This document shows, in pieces, positions 38,137-51,454 of a stretch of DNA of 64,000 nucleotides; positions within the stretch are counted from its first letter, which is position 1, and every line of letters starts with the position of its first letter. The DNA comes from Eurosta solidaginis (Eukaryota; Arthropoda; Insecta; Diptera; Tephritidae), in contig NW_027137035.1 of assembly GCF_040869045.1 (NCBI RefSeq), positions 124,001 to 188,000 on the forward strand, written 5' to 3'. Made by a program: the position numbers and the translations under genes. The notes under the pieces were generated by a model. The model was not told where the DNA came from, did not search any database, and saw only the letters and a program-made list of their open reading frames with translations.

Positions 38137-41100
38137 TATCTCAAAAATTGTCGCTCTGATGCAAACAACTGATGAGTTATCTACTTAAATTGATGAACAA
38201 AACGACTTACGTATTTTAAACATGCTAACCTTTAGCCCGGTAAGCAAATTAAAAAAAAAACGCAATATGTAGGCTACACGAGAACGGAGACGTCGAGTAA
38301 CCAAAACAAATACGTTAAACAAATTCGTACACGTTATTTATCAATTTAACTCTAGAATTAAAGGATATACAACGATAAACAACGTTTGACAACCTTTAAA
38401 CAGTTTTAATAACTATCTCAAAAATTGTCGCTCTGATGCAAACAACTGATGAGTTATCTACTCAAATTTGTTGAACAAAACGACTTACGTATTTTAAGCA
38501 TGCTAACCTTTAGCCCGGTAAGCAAATTAAAAAAAAAACGCAATATGTAGGCTACACGAGAACGGAGACGTCGAGTAACCAAAACAAATGCGTTAAACAA
38601 ATTCGTACACGTTATTTATCAATTTAACTCTAGAATTAAAGGATATACAACGAGAAACAACGTTTGACAACCTTTAAACAGTTTTAATAACTATCTCAAA
38701 AATTGTCGCTCTGATGCAAACAACTGATGAGTTATCTACTTAAATTGATGAACAAAACGACTTACGTATTTTAAACATGCTAACCTTTAGCCCGGTAAGC
38801 AAATTAAAAAAAAAACGCAATATGTAGGCTACACGAGAACGGAGACGTCGAGTAACCAAAACAAATACGTTAAACAAATTCGTACACGTTATTTATCAAT
38901 TTAACTCTAGAATTAAAGGATATACAACGATAAACAACGTTTGACAACCTTTAAACAGTTTTAATAACTATCTCAAAAATTGTCGCTCTGATGCAAACAA
39001 CTGATGAGTTATCTACTCAAATTTGTTGAACAAAACGACTTACGTATTTTAAGCATGCTAACATTTAGCCCGGTAAGCAAATTAAAAAAAAAACGCAATA
39101 TGTAGGCTACACGAGAACGGAGACGTCGAGTAACCAAAACAAATGCGTTAAACAAATTCGTACACGTTATTTATCAATTTAACTCTAGAATTAAAGGATA
39201 TACAACGAGAAACAACGTTTGACAACCTTTAAACAGTTTTAATAACTATCTCAAAAATTGTCGCTCTGATGCAAACAACTGATGAGTTATCTACTCAAAT
39301 TTGTTGAACAAAACGACTTACGTATTTTAAGCATGCGCACCTTTAGCCCGGTAAGCAAATTAAAAAAAAAAAACGCAATATGTAGGCTGCACGAGAACGG
39401 AGACGTCGAGTAACCAAAACAAATGCGTTAAACAAATTCGTACACGTTATTTATCAATTTAACTCTAGAATTAAAGGATATACAACGAGAAACAACGTTT
39501 GACAACCTTTAAACAGTTTTAATAACTATCTCAAAAATTGTCGCTCTGATGCAAACAACTGATGAGTTATCTACTTAAATTGATGAACAAAACGACTTAC
39601 GTATTTTAAACATGCTAACCTTTAGCCCGGTAAGCAAATTAAAAAAAAAACGCAATATGTAGGCTACACGAGAACGGAGACGTCGAGTAACCAAAACAAA
39701 TACGTTAAACAAATTCGTACACGTTATTTATCAATTTAACTCTAGAATTAAAGGATATACAACGATAAACAACGTTTGACAACCTTTAAACAGTTTTAAT
39801 AACTATCTCAAAAATTGTCGCTCTGATGCAAACAACTGATGAGTTATCTACTCAAATTTGTTGAACAAAACGACTTACGTATTTTAAGCATGCTAACATT
39901 TAGCCCGGTAAGCAAATTAAAAAAAAAAACGCAATATGTAGGCTACACGAGAACGGAGACGTCGAGTAACCAAAACAAATGCGTTAAACAAATTCGTACA
40001 CGTTATTTATCAATTTAACTCTAGAATTAAAGGATATACAACGAGAAAAAACCTTTGACAACCTTTAAACAGTTTTAATAACTATCTCAAAAATTGTCGC
40101 TCTGATGCAAACAACTGATGAGTTATCTACTTAAATTTGTTGAACAAAACGACTTACGTATTTTAAACATGCTAACCTTTAGCCCGGTAAGCAAATTAAA
40201 AAAAAACGCAATATGTAGGCTACACGAGAAAGGAGACGTCGAGTAACCAAAACAAATACGTTAAACAAATTCGTACACGTTATTTATCAATTTAACTCTA
40301 GAATTAAAGGATATACAACGAGAAACAACGTTTGACAACCTTTAAACAGTTTTAATAACTATCTCAAAAATTATCGCTCTGATGCAAACAACTGATGAGT
40401 TATCTACTTAAATTTGTTGAACAAAACGACTTACGTATTTTAAGCATGCTAACCTTTAGCCCGGTAAGCAAATTAAAAAAAAACGCAATATGTAGGCTAC
40501 ACGAGAACGGAGACGTCGAGTAACCAAAACAAATGCGTTATTTATCAATTTAACTCTAGAATTAAAGGTAATACAACGAGAAACAACATTTGACAACCTT
40601 TAAACAGTTTTAATAACTATCTCAAAAATTGTCGCTCTGATGCAAACAACTGATGAGTTATCTACTTAAATTTGATGAACAAAACGACTTACGTATTTTA
40701 AACATGCTAACCTTTAGCCCGGTAAGCAAATTAAAAAAAAAACGCAATATGTAGGCTACACGAGAACGGAGACGTCGAGTAACCAAAACAAATGCGTTAA
40801 ACAAATTCGTACACGTTATTTATCAATTTAACTCTAGAATTAAAGGATATACAACGAGAAACAACGTTTGACAACCTTTAAACAGTTTTAATAACTATCT
40901 CAAAAATTGTCGCTCTGATGCAAACAACTGCTGAGTTATCTACTCAAATTTGTTGAACAAAACGACTTACGTATTTTAAACATGCTAACCTTTAGCCCGG
41001 TAAGCAAATTAAAAAAAAAAACGCAATATGTAGGCTACACGAGAACGGAGACGTCGAGTAACCAAAATAAATGCGTTAAACAAATTCGTACACGTTATTT

Positions 41101-41174
41101 ATCAATTTAACTCTAGAATTAAAGGATATACAACGAGAAACAACGTTTGACAACCTTTAAACAGTTTTAATAAC
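38137..41174. repeat. B-like island between the two D blocks
   Basis: About eleven monomers with the B marks TTAAATTGATG plus GATAAAC (38137, about 38693 and about 39530), ACATTTAGCC, CATGCGCACC, AAAAAACCTTT and GAGAAAGG. One monomer near 39250 combines CATGCGCACC with GGCTGCACG, the latter otherwise marking the last D monomer. GGCTGC recurs at 37995 and 39385, 1390 bp or five monomers apart, so there is a local 5-mer duplication spanning the D/island boundary. Confidence 0.75.
40515..40550. repeat. 19-bp deletion between CGTTA repeats
   Basis: AAATGCGTTATTTATC replaces the usual longer segment: the sequence between GCGTTA and the downstream ACGTTA, plus one copy of CGTTA, is gone. The 5-bp direct repeat at the ends points to slippage or annealing. 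The same monomer has AAAGGTAATAC instead of AAAGGATATAC. Confidence 0.85.
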
Positions 41175-44100
41175 TATCTCAAAAATTGTCGCTCTGATGC
41201 AAACAACTGATGAGTTATCTACTTAAATTTGTTGAACAAAACGACTTACGTATTTTAAACATGCTAACCTTTAGCCCGGTAAGCAAATTAAAAACAAAAC
41301 GCAATATGTAGGCTACACGAGAACGGAGACGTCGAGTAACCAAAACAAATACGTTAAACAAATTCGTACACGTTATTTATCAATTTAACTCTAGAATTAA
41401 AGGATATACAACGAGAAACAACGTTTGACAACCTTTAAACAGTTTTAATAACTATCTCAAAAATTATCGCTCTGATGCAAACAACTGATGAGTTATCTAC
41501 TTAAATTTATTGAACAAAACGACTTACGTATTTTAAGCATGCTAACCTTTAGCCCGGTAAGCAAATTAAAAAAAAAAACGCAATATGTAGGCTACACGAG
41601 AACGGAGACGTCGAGTAACCAAAACAAATGCGTTAAACAAATTCGTACACGTTACTTATCAATTTAACTCTAGAATTAAAGGATATACAACGAGAAACAA
41701 CGTTTGACAACCTTTAAACAGTTTTAATAACTATCTCAAAAATTGTCGCTCTGATGCAAACAACTGATGAGTTATCTACTTAAATTTGATGAACAAAACG
41801 ACTTACGTATTTTAAACATGCTAACCTTTAGCCCGGTAAGCAAATTAAAAAAAAAAACGCAATATGTAGGCTACACGAGAACGGAGACGTCGAGTAACCA
41901 AAACAAATGCGTTAAACAAATTCGTACACGCTATTTATCAATTTAACTCTAGAATTAAAGGATATACAACGAGAAACAACGTTTGACAACCTTTAAACAG
42001 TTTTAATAACTATCTCAAAAATTTTCGCTCTGATGCAAACAACTGCTGAGTTATCTACTCAAATTTGTTGAACAAAACGACTTACGTATTTTAAACATGC
42101 TAACCTTTAGCCCGGTAATCAAATTAAAAAAAAAAACGCAATATGTAGGCTACACGAGAACGAAGACGTCGAGTAACCAAAACAAATGCGTTAAACAAAT
42201 TCGTACACGTTATTTATCAATTTAACTCTAAAATTAAAGGATATACAACGAGAAACAACGTTTGACAACCTTTAAACAGTTTTAATAACTATCTCAAAAA
42301 TTATCGCTCTGATGCAAACAACTGATGAGTTATCTACTTAAATTTGTTGAACAAAACGACTTACGTATTTTAAGCGTGCTAACCTTTAGCCCGGTAAGCA
42401 AATTAAAAAAAAAACGCAATATGTAGGCTACACGAGAACGGAGACGTCGAGTAACCAAAACAAATGCGTTAAACAAATTCGTACACGTTATTTATCAATT
42501 TAACTCTAGAATTAAAGGATATACAACGAGAAACAACCTTTGACAACCTTTAAACAGTTTTAATACCTATCTCAAAAATTATCGCTCTGATGCAAACAAC
42601 TGATGAGTTATCTACTTAAATTTGTTGAACAAAACGACTTACGTATTTTAAGCATGCTAACCTTTAGCCCGGTAAGCAAATTAAAAAAAAAACGCAATAT
42701 GTAGGCTACACGAGAACGGAGACGTCGAGTAACCAAAACAAATGCGTTAAACAAATTCGTACACGTTATTTATCAATTTAACTCTAGAATTAAAGGATAT
42801 ACAACGAGAAACAACGTTTGACAACCTTTAAACAGTTTTAATAACTATCTCAAAAATTTTCGCTCTGATGCAAACAACTGATGAGTTATCTACTTAAATT
42901 TGTTGAACAAAACGACTTACGTATTTTAAGCATGCTAACCTTTAGCCCGGTAAGCAAATTAAAAAAAAACGCAATATGTAGGCTACACGAGAACGGAGAC
43001 GTCGAGTAACCAAAACAAATACGTTAAACAAATTCGTACACCTTATTTATCAATTTAACTCTAGAATTAAAGGATATACAACGAGAAACAACGTTTGACA
43101 ACCTTTAAACAGTTTTAATAACTATCTCAAAAATTATCGCTCTGATGCAAACAACTGATGAGTTATCTACTTAAATTTGTTGAACAAAACGACTTACGTA
43201 TTTTAAGCATGCTAACCTTTAGCCCGGTAAGCAAATTAAAAAAAAAACGCAATATGTAGGCTACACGAGAACCGAGACGTCGAGTAACCAAAACAAATAC
43301 GTTAAACAAATTCGTACACGTTATTTATCAATTTAACTCTAGAATTAAAGGATATACAACGGGAAACAACGTTTGACAACCTTTAAAGAGTTTTAATAAC
43401 TATCTCAAAAATTGTCGCTCTGATGCAAACTACTGCTGAGTTATCTACTCAAATTTGTTGAACAAAACGACTTACGTATTTTAAACATGCTAACCTTTAA
43501 CCCGTTAAGCAAATTAAAAAAAAAACGCAATATGTAGGCTACACGAGAACGGAGACGTCGAGTAACCAAAACAAATGCGTTAAACAAATTCGTACACGTT
43601 ATTTATCAATTTAACTCTAGAATTAAAGGATATACAACGAGAAACAACGTTTGACAACCTTTAAACAGTTTTAATAACTATCTCAAAAATTGTCGCTCTG
43701 ATGCAAACAACTGATGAGTTATCTACTTAAATTTGATGAACAAAACGACTTACGTATTTTAAACATGCTAACCTTTAGCCCGGTAAGCAAATTAAAAAAA
43801 AAACGCAATATGTAGGCTACACGAGAACGGAGACGTCGAGTAACCAAAACAAATGCGTTAAACAAATTCGTACACGTTATTTATCAATTTAACTTTAGAG
43901 TTAAAGGATATACAACGAGAAACAACGTTTGACAACCTTTAAACAGTTTTAATAACTATCTCAAAAATTATCGCTCTGATGCAAACAACTGATGAGTTAT
44001 CTACTCAAATTTGTTGAACAAAACGACTTACGTATTTTAAACATGCTAACCTTTAGCCCGGTAAGCAAATTAAAAAAAAAACGCAATATGTAGGCTACAC

Positions 44101-46736
44101 GAGAACGGAGACGTCGAGTAACCAAAACAAATGCGTTAAACAAATTCGTACACGTTATTTATCAATTTAACTCTAGAATTAAAGGATATACAACGAGAAA
44201 CAACGTTTGACAACCTTTAAACAGTTTTAATAACTATCTCAAAAATTGTCGCTCTGATGCAAACAACTGATGAGTTATCTACTTAAATTTGTTGAACAAA
44301 ACGACTTACGTATTTTAAACATGCTAACCTTTAGCCCGGTAAGCAAATTAAAAAAAAAAACGCAATATGTAGGCTACACGAGAACGGAGACGTCGAGTAA
44401 CCAAAACAAATACGTTAAACAAATTCGTACACGTTATTTATCAATTTAACTCTAGAATTAAAGGATATACAACGAGAAACAACGTTTGACAACCTTTAAA
44501 CAGTTTTAATAACTATCTCAAAAATTATCGCTCTGATGCAAACAACTGATGAGTTATCTACTTAAATTTGTTGAACAAAACGACTTACGTATTTTAAGCA
44601 TGCTAACCTTTAGCCCGGTAAGCAGATTAAAAAAAAACGCAATATGTAGGCTACACGAGAACGGAGACGTCGAGTAACCAAAACAAATGCGTTAAACAAA
44701 TTCGTACACGTTATTTATCAATTTAACTCTAGAATTAAAGGATATACAACGAGAAACAACGTTTGACAACCTTTAAACAGTTTTAATAACTATCTCAAAA
44801 ATTGTCGCTCTGATGCAAACAACTGATGAGTTATCTACTTAAATTTGATGAACAAAACGACTTACGTATTTTAAACATGCTAACCTTTAGCCCGGTAAGC
44901 AAATTAAAAAAAAAACGCAATATGTAGGCTACACGAGTACGGAGACGTCGAGTAACCAAAACAAATGCGTTAAACAAATTCGTACACGTTATTTATCAAT
45001 TTAACTCTAGAATTAAAGGATATACAACGAGAAACAACGTTTGACAACCTTTAAACAGTTTTAATAACCATCTCAAAAATTTTCGCTCTGATGCAAACAA
45101 CTGCTGAGTTATCTACTCAAATTTGTTGAACAAAACGACTTACGTATTTTAAACATGCTAACCTTTAGCCCGGTAAGCAAATTAAAAAAAAAAACGCAAT
45201 ATGTAGGCTACACGAGAACGGAGACTTCGAGTAACCAAAACAAATGCGTTAAACAAATTCGTACACGTTATTTATCAATTTAACTCTAGAATTAAAGGAT
45301 ATACAACGAGAAACAACGTTTGACAACCTTTAAACAGTTTTAATAACTATCTCAAAAATTATCGCTCTGATGCAAACAACTGATGAGTTATCTACTTAAA
45401 TTTGTTGAACAAAACGACTTACGTATTTTAAGCATGCTAACCTTTAGCCCGGTAAGCAGATTAAAAAAAAACGCAATATGTAGGCTACACGAGAACGGAG
45501 ACGTCGAGTAACCAAAACAAATGCGTTAAACAAATTCGTACACGTTATTTATCAATTTAACTCTAGAATTAAAGGATATACAACGAGAAACAACGTTTGA
45601 CAACCTTTAAACAGTTTTAATATCTATCTCAAAAATTGTTGCTCTGATGCAAACAACTGATGAGTTATCTACTTAAATTTGTTGAACAAAACGACTTACG
45701 TATTTTAAGCATGCTAACCTTTAGCCCGGTAAGCAAATTAAAAAAAAAACGCAATATGTAGGCTACACGAGAACGGAGACGTCGAGTAACCAAAACAAAT
45801 GCGTTAAACAAATTCGTACACGTTATTTATCAATTTAACTCTAGAGTTAAAGGATATACAACGAGAAACAACGTTTGACAACCTTTAAACAGTTTTAATA
45901 ACTATCTCAAAAATTATCGCTCTGATGCAAACAACTGATGAGTTATCTACTTAAATTTGTTGAACAAAACGACTTACATATTTTAAGCATGCTAACCTTT
46001 AGCCCGGTAAGCAAATTAAAAAAAACCGAATATGTAGGCTACACGAGAACGGAGACGTCGAGTAACCAAAACAAATGCGTTAAACAAATTCGTACACGTT
46101 ATTTATCAATTTAACTCTAGAATTAAAGGATATACAACGAGAAAAAACGTTTGACAACCTTTAAACAGTTTTAATAACTATCTCAAAAATTGTCGCTCTG
46201 ATGCAAACAACTGATGAGTTATCTACTTAAATTTGATGAACAAAACGACTTACGTATTTTAAACATGCTAACCTTTAGCCCGATAAGCAAATTAAAAAAA
46301 AACGCAATATGTAGGCTACACGAGAACGGAGACGTCGAGTAACCAAAACAAATGCGCTAAACAAATTCGTACACGTTATTTATCAATTTAACTCTAGAAT
46401 TAAAGGATATACAACGAGAAACAACGTTTGACAACCTTTAAACAGTTTTAATAACTATCTCAAAAATTGTCGCTCTGATGCAAACAACTAATGAGTTATC
46501 TACTTAAATTTGTTGAACAAAACGACTTACGTATTTTAAGCATGCTAACCTTTAGCCCGGTAAGCAAATTAAAAAAAAAAAAACGCAATATGTAGGCTGT
46601 ACGAGAACGGAGACGTCGAGTAACCAAAACAAATGCGTTAAACAAATTCGTACACGTTATTTATCAATTTAACTCTAGAATTAAAGGATATACAACGAGA
46701 AACAACGTTTGACAACCTTTAGACAGTTTTAATAAC
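41175..46736. repeat. Domain D copy 2: 5.56-kb, 20-monomer block
   Basis: 5562 bp parallel to 32583-38136. Differences include an interrupted A-run near 41294, TTTATTGAAC near 41509, CGTTACTTATC near 41653, GTAATCAAATT near 42116, AGCGTGCT near 42376 and GGCTGTACG in place of GGCTGCACG in the last monomer. The monomer at about 45348 is ATTATCGC with CAGATT where copy 1 has ATTTTCGC, so one monomer appears to have been converted or replaced. Confidence 0.88.
45834..45851. repeat. Perfect 18-bp palindrome variant
   Basis: TTTAACTCTAGAGTTAAA is perfectly self-complementary. It arises from the ordinary 16-of-18 dyad by one A to G change and was seen at this one position. Confidence 0.85.
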
Positions 46737-49700
46737 TATCTCAAAAATTGTCGCTCTGATGCAAACAACTGATGAGTTATCTACTTAAATTTGATGAACA
46801 AAACGACTGACGTATTTTAAACATGCTAACCTTTAGCCCGGTAAGCAAATTAAAAAAAAAACGCAATATGTAGGCTACACGAGAACGGAGACGTCGAGTA
46901 ACCAAAACAAATGCGTTAAACAAATTCGTACACGTTATTTATCAATTTAACTCTAGAATTAAAGGATATACAATGAGAAACAACGTTTTACAACCTTTAA
47001 ACAGTTTTAATAACTATCTCAGAAATTGTCGCTCTGATGCAAACAACTGCTGAGTTATCTACTCAAATTTGTTGAACAAAACGACTTACGTATTTTAAAC
47101 ATGCTAACCTTTAGCCCGGTAAGCAAATTAAAAAAAAAAAACGCAATATGTAAGCTACACGAGAACGGAGACGTCGAGTAACCAAAACAAATGCGTTAAA
47201 CAAATTCGTACACGTTATTTATCAATTTAACTCTAGAATTAAAGGATATACAACGAGAAACAACGTTTGACAACCTTTAAACAGTTTTAATAACTATCTC
47301 AAAAATTGTCGCTCTGATGCAAACAACTGATGAGTTATCTACTTAAATTTGATGAACAAAACGACTTACGTATTTTAAACATGCTAACCTTTAGCCCGGT
47401 AAGCAAATTAAAAAAAAACGCAATATGTAGGCTACACGAGTACGGAGACGTCGAGTAACCAAAACAAATGCGTTAAACAAATTCGTACACGTTATTTATC
47501 AATTTAACTCTAGAATTAAAGGATATACAACGAGAAACAACGTTTGACAACCTTTAAACAGTTTTAATAACTATCTCAAAAATTATCGCTCTGATGCAAA
47601 CAACTGATGAGTTATCTACTTAAATTTGTTGAACAAAACGACTTACGTATTTTAAGCATGCTAACCTTTAGCCCGGTAAGCAAATTAAAAAAAAAACGCA
47701 ATATGTAGGCTACACGAGAACGGAGACGTCGAGTAACCAAAACAAATGCGTTAAACAAATTCGTACACGTTATTTATCAATTTAACTCTAGAATTAAAGG
47801 ATATACAACGAGAAACAACGTTTGACAACCTTTAAACAGTTTTAATATCTATCTCAAAAATTGTTGCTCTGATGCAAACAACTGATGAGTTATCTACTTA
47901 AATTTGTTGAACAAAACTACTTACGTATTTTAAGCATGCTAACCTTTAGCCCGGTAAGCAAATTAAAAAAAAAACGCAATATGTAGGCTACACGAGAACG
48001 GAGACGTCGAGTAACCAAAACAAATGCGTTAAACAAATTCGTACACGTTATTTATCAATTTAACTCTAGAATTAAAGGATATACAACGAGAAACAACGTT
48101 TGACAACCTTTAAACAGTTTTAATAACTATCTCAAAAATTGTCGCTCTGATGCAAACAACTGATGAGTTATCTACTTAAATTTGATGAACAAAACGACTT
48201 ACGTATTTTAAACATGCTAACCTTTAGCCCGATAAGCAAATTAAAAAAAAACGCAATATGTAGGCTACACGAGAACGGAGACGTCGAGTAACCAAAACAA
48301 ATGCGCTAAACAAATTCGTACACGTTATTTATCAATTTAACTCTAGAATTAAAGGATATACAACGAGAAACAACGTTTGACAACCTTTAAACAGTTTTAA
48401 TAACCATCTCAAAAATTTTCGCTCTGATGCAAACAACTGCTGAGTTATCTACTCAAATTTGTTGAACAAAACGACTTACGTATTTTAAACATGCTAACCT
48501 TTAGCCCGGTAAGCAAATTAAAAAAAAAAACGCAATATGTAGGCTACACGAGAACGGAGACTTCGAGTAACCAAAACAAATGCGTTAAACAAATTCGTAC
48601 ACGTTATTTATCAATTTAACTCTAGAATTAAAGGATATACAACGAGAAACAACGTTTGACAACCTTTAAACAGTTTTAATAACTATCTCAAAAATTATCG
48701 CTCTGATGCAAACAACTGATGAGTTATCTACTTAAATTTGTTGAACAAAACGACTTACGTATTTTAAGCATGCTAACCTTTAGCCCGGTAAGCAAATTAA
48801 AAAAAAAACGCAATATGTAGGCTACACGAGAACGGAGACGTCGAGTAACCAAAACAAATGCGTTAAACAAATTCGTACACGTTATTTATCAATTTAACTC
48901 TAGAATTAAAGGATATACAACGAGAAACAACGTTTGACAACCTTTAAACAGTTTTAATATCTATCTCAAAAATTGTTGCTCTGATGCAAACAACTGATGA
49001 GTTATCTACTTAAATTTGTTGAACAAAACGACTTACGTATTTTAAGCATGCTAACCTTTAGCCCGGTAAGCAAATTAAAAAAAAAACGCAATATGTAGGC
49101 TACACGAGAACGGAGACGTCGAGTAACCAAAACAAATGCGTTAAACAAATTCGTACACGTTATTTATCAATTTAACTCTAGAATTAAAGGATATACAACG
49201 AGAAACAACGTTTGACAACCTTTAAACAGTTTTAATAACTATCTCAAAAATTATCGCTCTGATGCAAACAACTGATGAGTTATCTACTTAAATTTGCTGA
49301 ACAAAACGACTTACATATTTTAAGCATGCTAACCTTTAGCCCGGTAAGCAAATTAAAAAAAACCGAATATGTAGGCTACACGAGAACGGAGACGTCGAGT
49401 AACCAAAACAAATGCGTTAAACAAATTCGTACACGTTATTTATCAATTTAACTCTAGAATTAAAGGATATACAACGAGAAAAAACGTTTGACAACCTTTA
49501 AACAGTTTTAATAACTATCTCAAAAATTGTCGCTCTGATGCAAACAACTGATGAGTTATCTACTTAAATTTGATGAACAAAACGACTTACGTATTTTAAA
49601 CATGCTAACCTTTAGCCCGATAAGCAAATTAAAAAAAAACGCAATATGTAGGCTACACGAGAACGGAGACGTCGAGTAACCAAAACAAATGCGCTAAACA

Positions 49701-51454
49701 AATTCGTACACGTTATTTATCAATTTAACTCTAGAATTAAAGGATATACAACGAGAAACAACGTTTGACAACCTTTAAACAGTTTTAATAACTATCTCAA
49801 AAATTGTCGCTCTGATGCAAACAACTAATGAGTTATCTACTTAAATTTGTTGAACAAAACGACTTACGTATTTTAAGCATGCTAACCTTTAGCCCGGTAA
49901 GCAAATTAAAAAAAAAAAACGCAATATGTAGGCTGTACGAGAACGGAGACGTCGAGTAACCAAAACAAATGCGTTAAACAAATTCGTACACGTTATTTAT
50001 CAATTTAACTCTAGAATTAAAGGATATACAACGAGAAACAACGTTTGACAACCTTTAGACAGTTTTAATAACTATCTCAAAAATTGTCGCTCTGATGCAA
50101 ACAACTGATGAGTTATCTACTTAAATTTGATGAACAAAACGACTGACGTATTTTAAACATGCTAACCTTTAGCCCGGTAAGCAAATTAAAAAAAAAACGC
50201 AATATGTAGGCTACACGAGAACGGAGACGTCGAGTAACCAAAACAAATGCGTTAAACAAATTCGTACACGTTATTTATCAATTTAACTCTAGAATTAAAG
50301 GATATACAATGAGAAACAACGTTTTACAACCTTTAAACAGTTTTAATAACTATCTCAGAAATTGTCGCTCTGATGCAAACAACTGCTGAGTTATCTACTC
50401 AAATTTGTTGAACAAAACGACTTACGTATTTTAAACATGCTAACCTTTAGCCCGGTAAGCAAATTAAAAAAAAAAAACGCAATATGTAAGCTACACGAGA
50501 ACGGAGACGTCGAGTAACCAAAACAAATGCGTTAAACAAATTCGTACACGTTATTTATCAATTTAACTCTAGAATTAAAGGATATACAACGAGAAAAAAC
50601 GTTTGACAACCTTTAAACAGTTTTAATAACTATCTCAAAAATTGTCGCTCTGATGCAAACAACTGATGAGTTATCTACTTAAATTTGATGAACAAAACGA
50701 CTTACGTATTTTAAACATGCTAACCTTTAGCCCGATAAGCAAATTAAAAAAAAAAGCAATATGTAGGCTACACGAGAACGGAGACGTCGAGTAACCAAAA
50801 CAAATGCGCTAAACAAATTCGTACACGTTATTTATCAATTTAACTCTAGAATTAAAGGATATACAACGAGAAACAACGTTTGACAACCTTTAAACAGTTT
50901 TAATAACTATCTCAAAAATTGTCGCTCTGATGCAAACAACTAATGAGTTATCTACTTAAATTTGTTGAACAAAACGACTTACGTATTTTAAGCATGCTAA
51001 CCTTTAGCCCGGTAAGCAAATTAAAAAAAAAAAACGCAATATGTAGGCTGCACGAGAACGGAGACGTCGAGTAACCAAAACAAATGCGTTAAACAAATTC
51101 GTACACGTTATTTATCAATTTAACTCTAGAATTAAAGGATATACAACGAGAAACAACGTTTGACAACCTTTAGACAGTTTTAATAACTATCTCAAAAATG
51201 ATGCAAACAACTGATGAGTTATCTACTTAAATTTGATGAACAAAACGACTGACGTATTTTAAACATGCTAACCTTTAGCCCGGTAAGCAAATTAAAAAAA
51301 AAAACGCAATATGTAGGCTACACGAGAACGGAGACGTCGAGTAACCAAAACAAATGCGTTAAACAAATTCGTACACGTTATTTATCAATTTAACTCTAGA
51401 ATTAAAGGATATACAACGAGAAACAACGTTTGACAACCTTTAAACAGTTTTAAT
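46737..51454. repeat. Domain F, first part: 12-mer and 4-mer duplications
   Basis: A three-monomer cassette recurs. f1 has AACTAATGAG, GGCTGTACG or GGCTGCACG, and CTTTAGACAG. f2 has TTTGATG, ACTGACGTAT, ACAATGAGAAAC and GTTTTACAACC. f3 has CTCAGAAATTG, CTGCTGAG and GTAAGCTAC. f1 starts near 46460, 49793 and 50910. The spacing of AACTAATG is 3337 bp (46486 to 49823, twelve monomers) and then 1115 bp (49823 to 50938, four monomers). Between cassettes are monomers of D type (ATATCTATCTC with GTTGCTC, CGATAAGC with GCGCTAAAC, GACTTCG, and ACATATTTT with CCGAATATG). The last f2 copy (from about 51187) has a 9-bp deletion. Confidence 0.8.
51190..51212. repeat. 9-bp deletion at the monomer left edge
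   Basis: CTCAAAAATGATGCAAAC replaces the usual CTCAAAAATTGTCGCTCTGATGC context, so the nine bases TGTCGCTCT are missing. Seen only here. The parallel monomers near 50070 and 56185 are intact. Confidence 0.85.
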
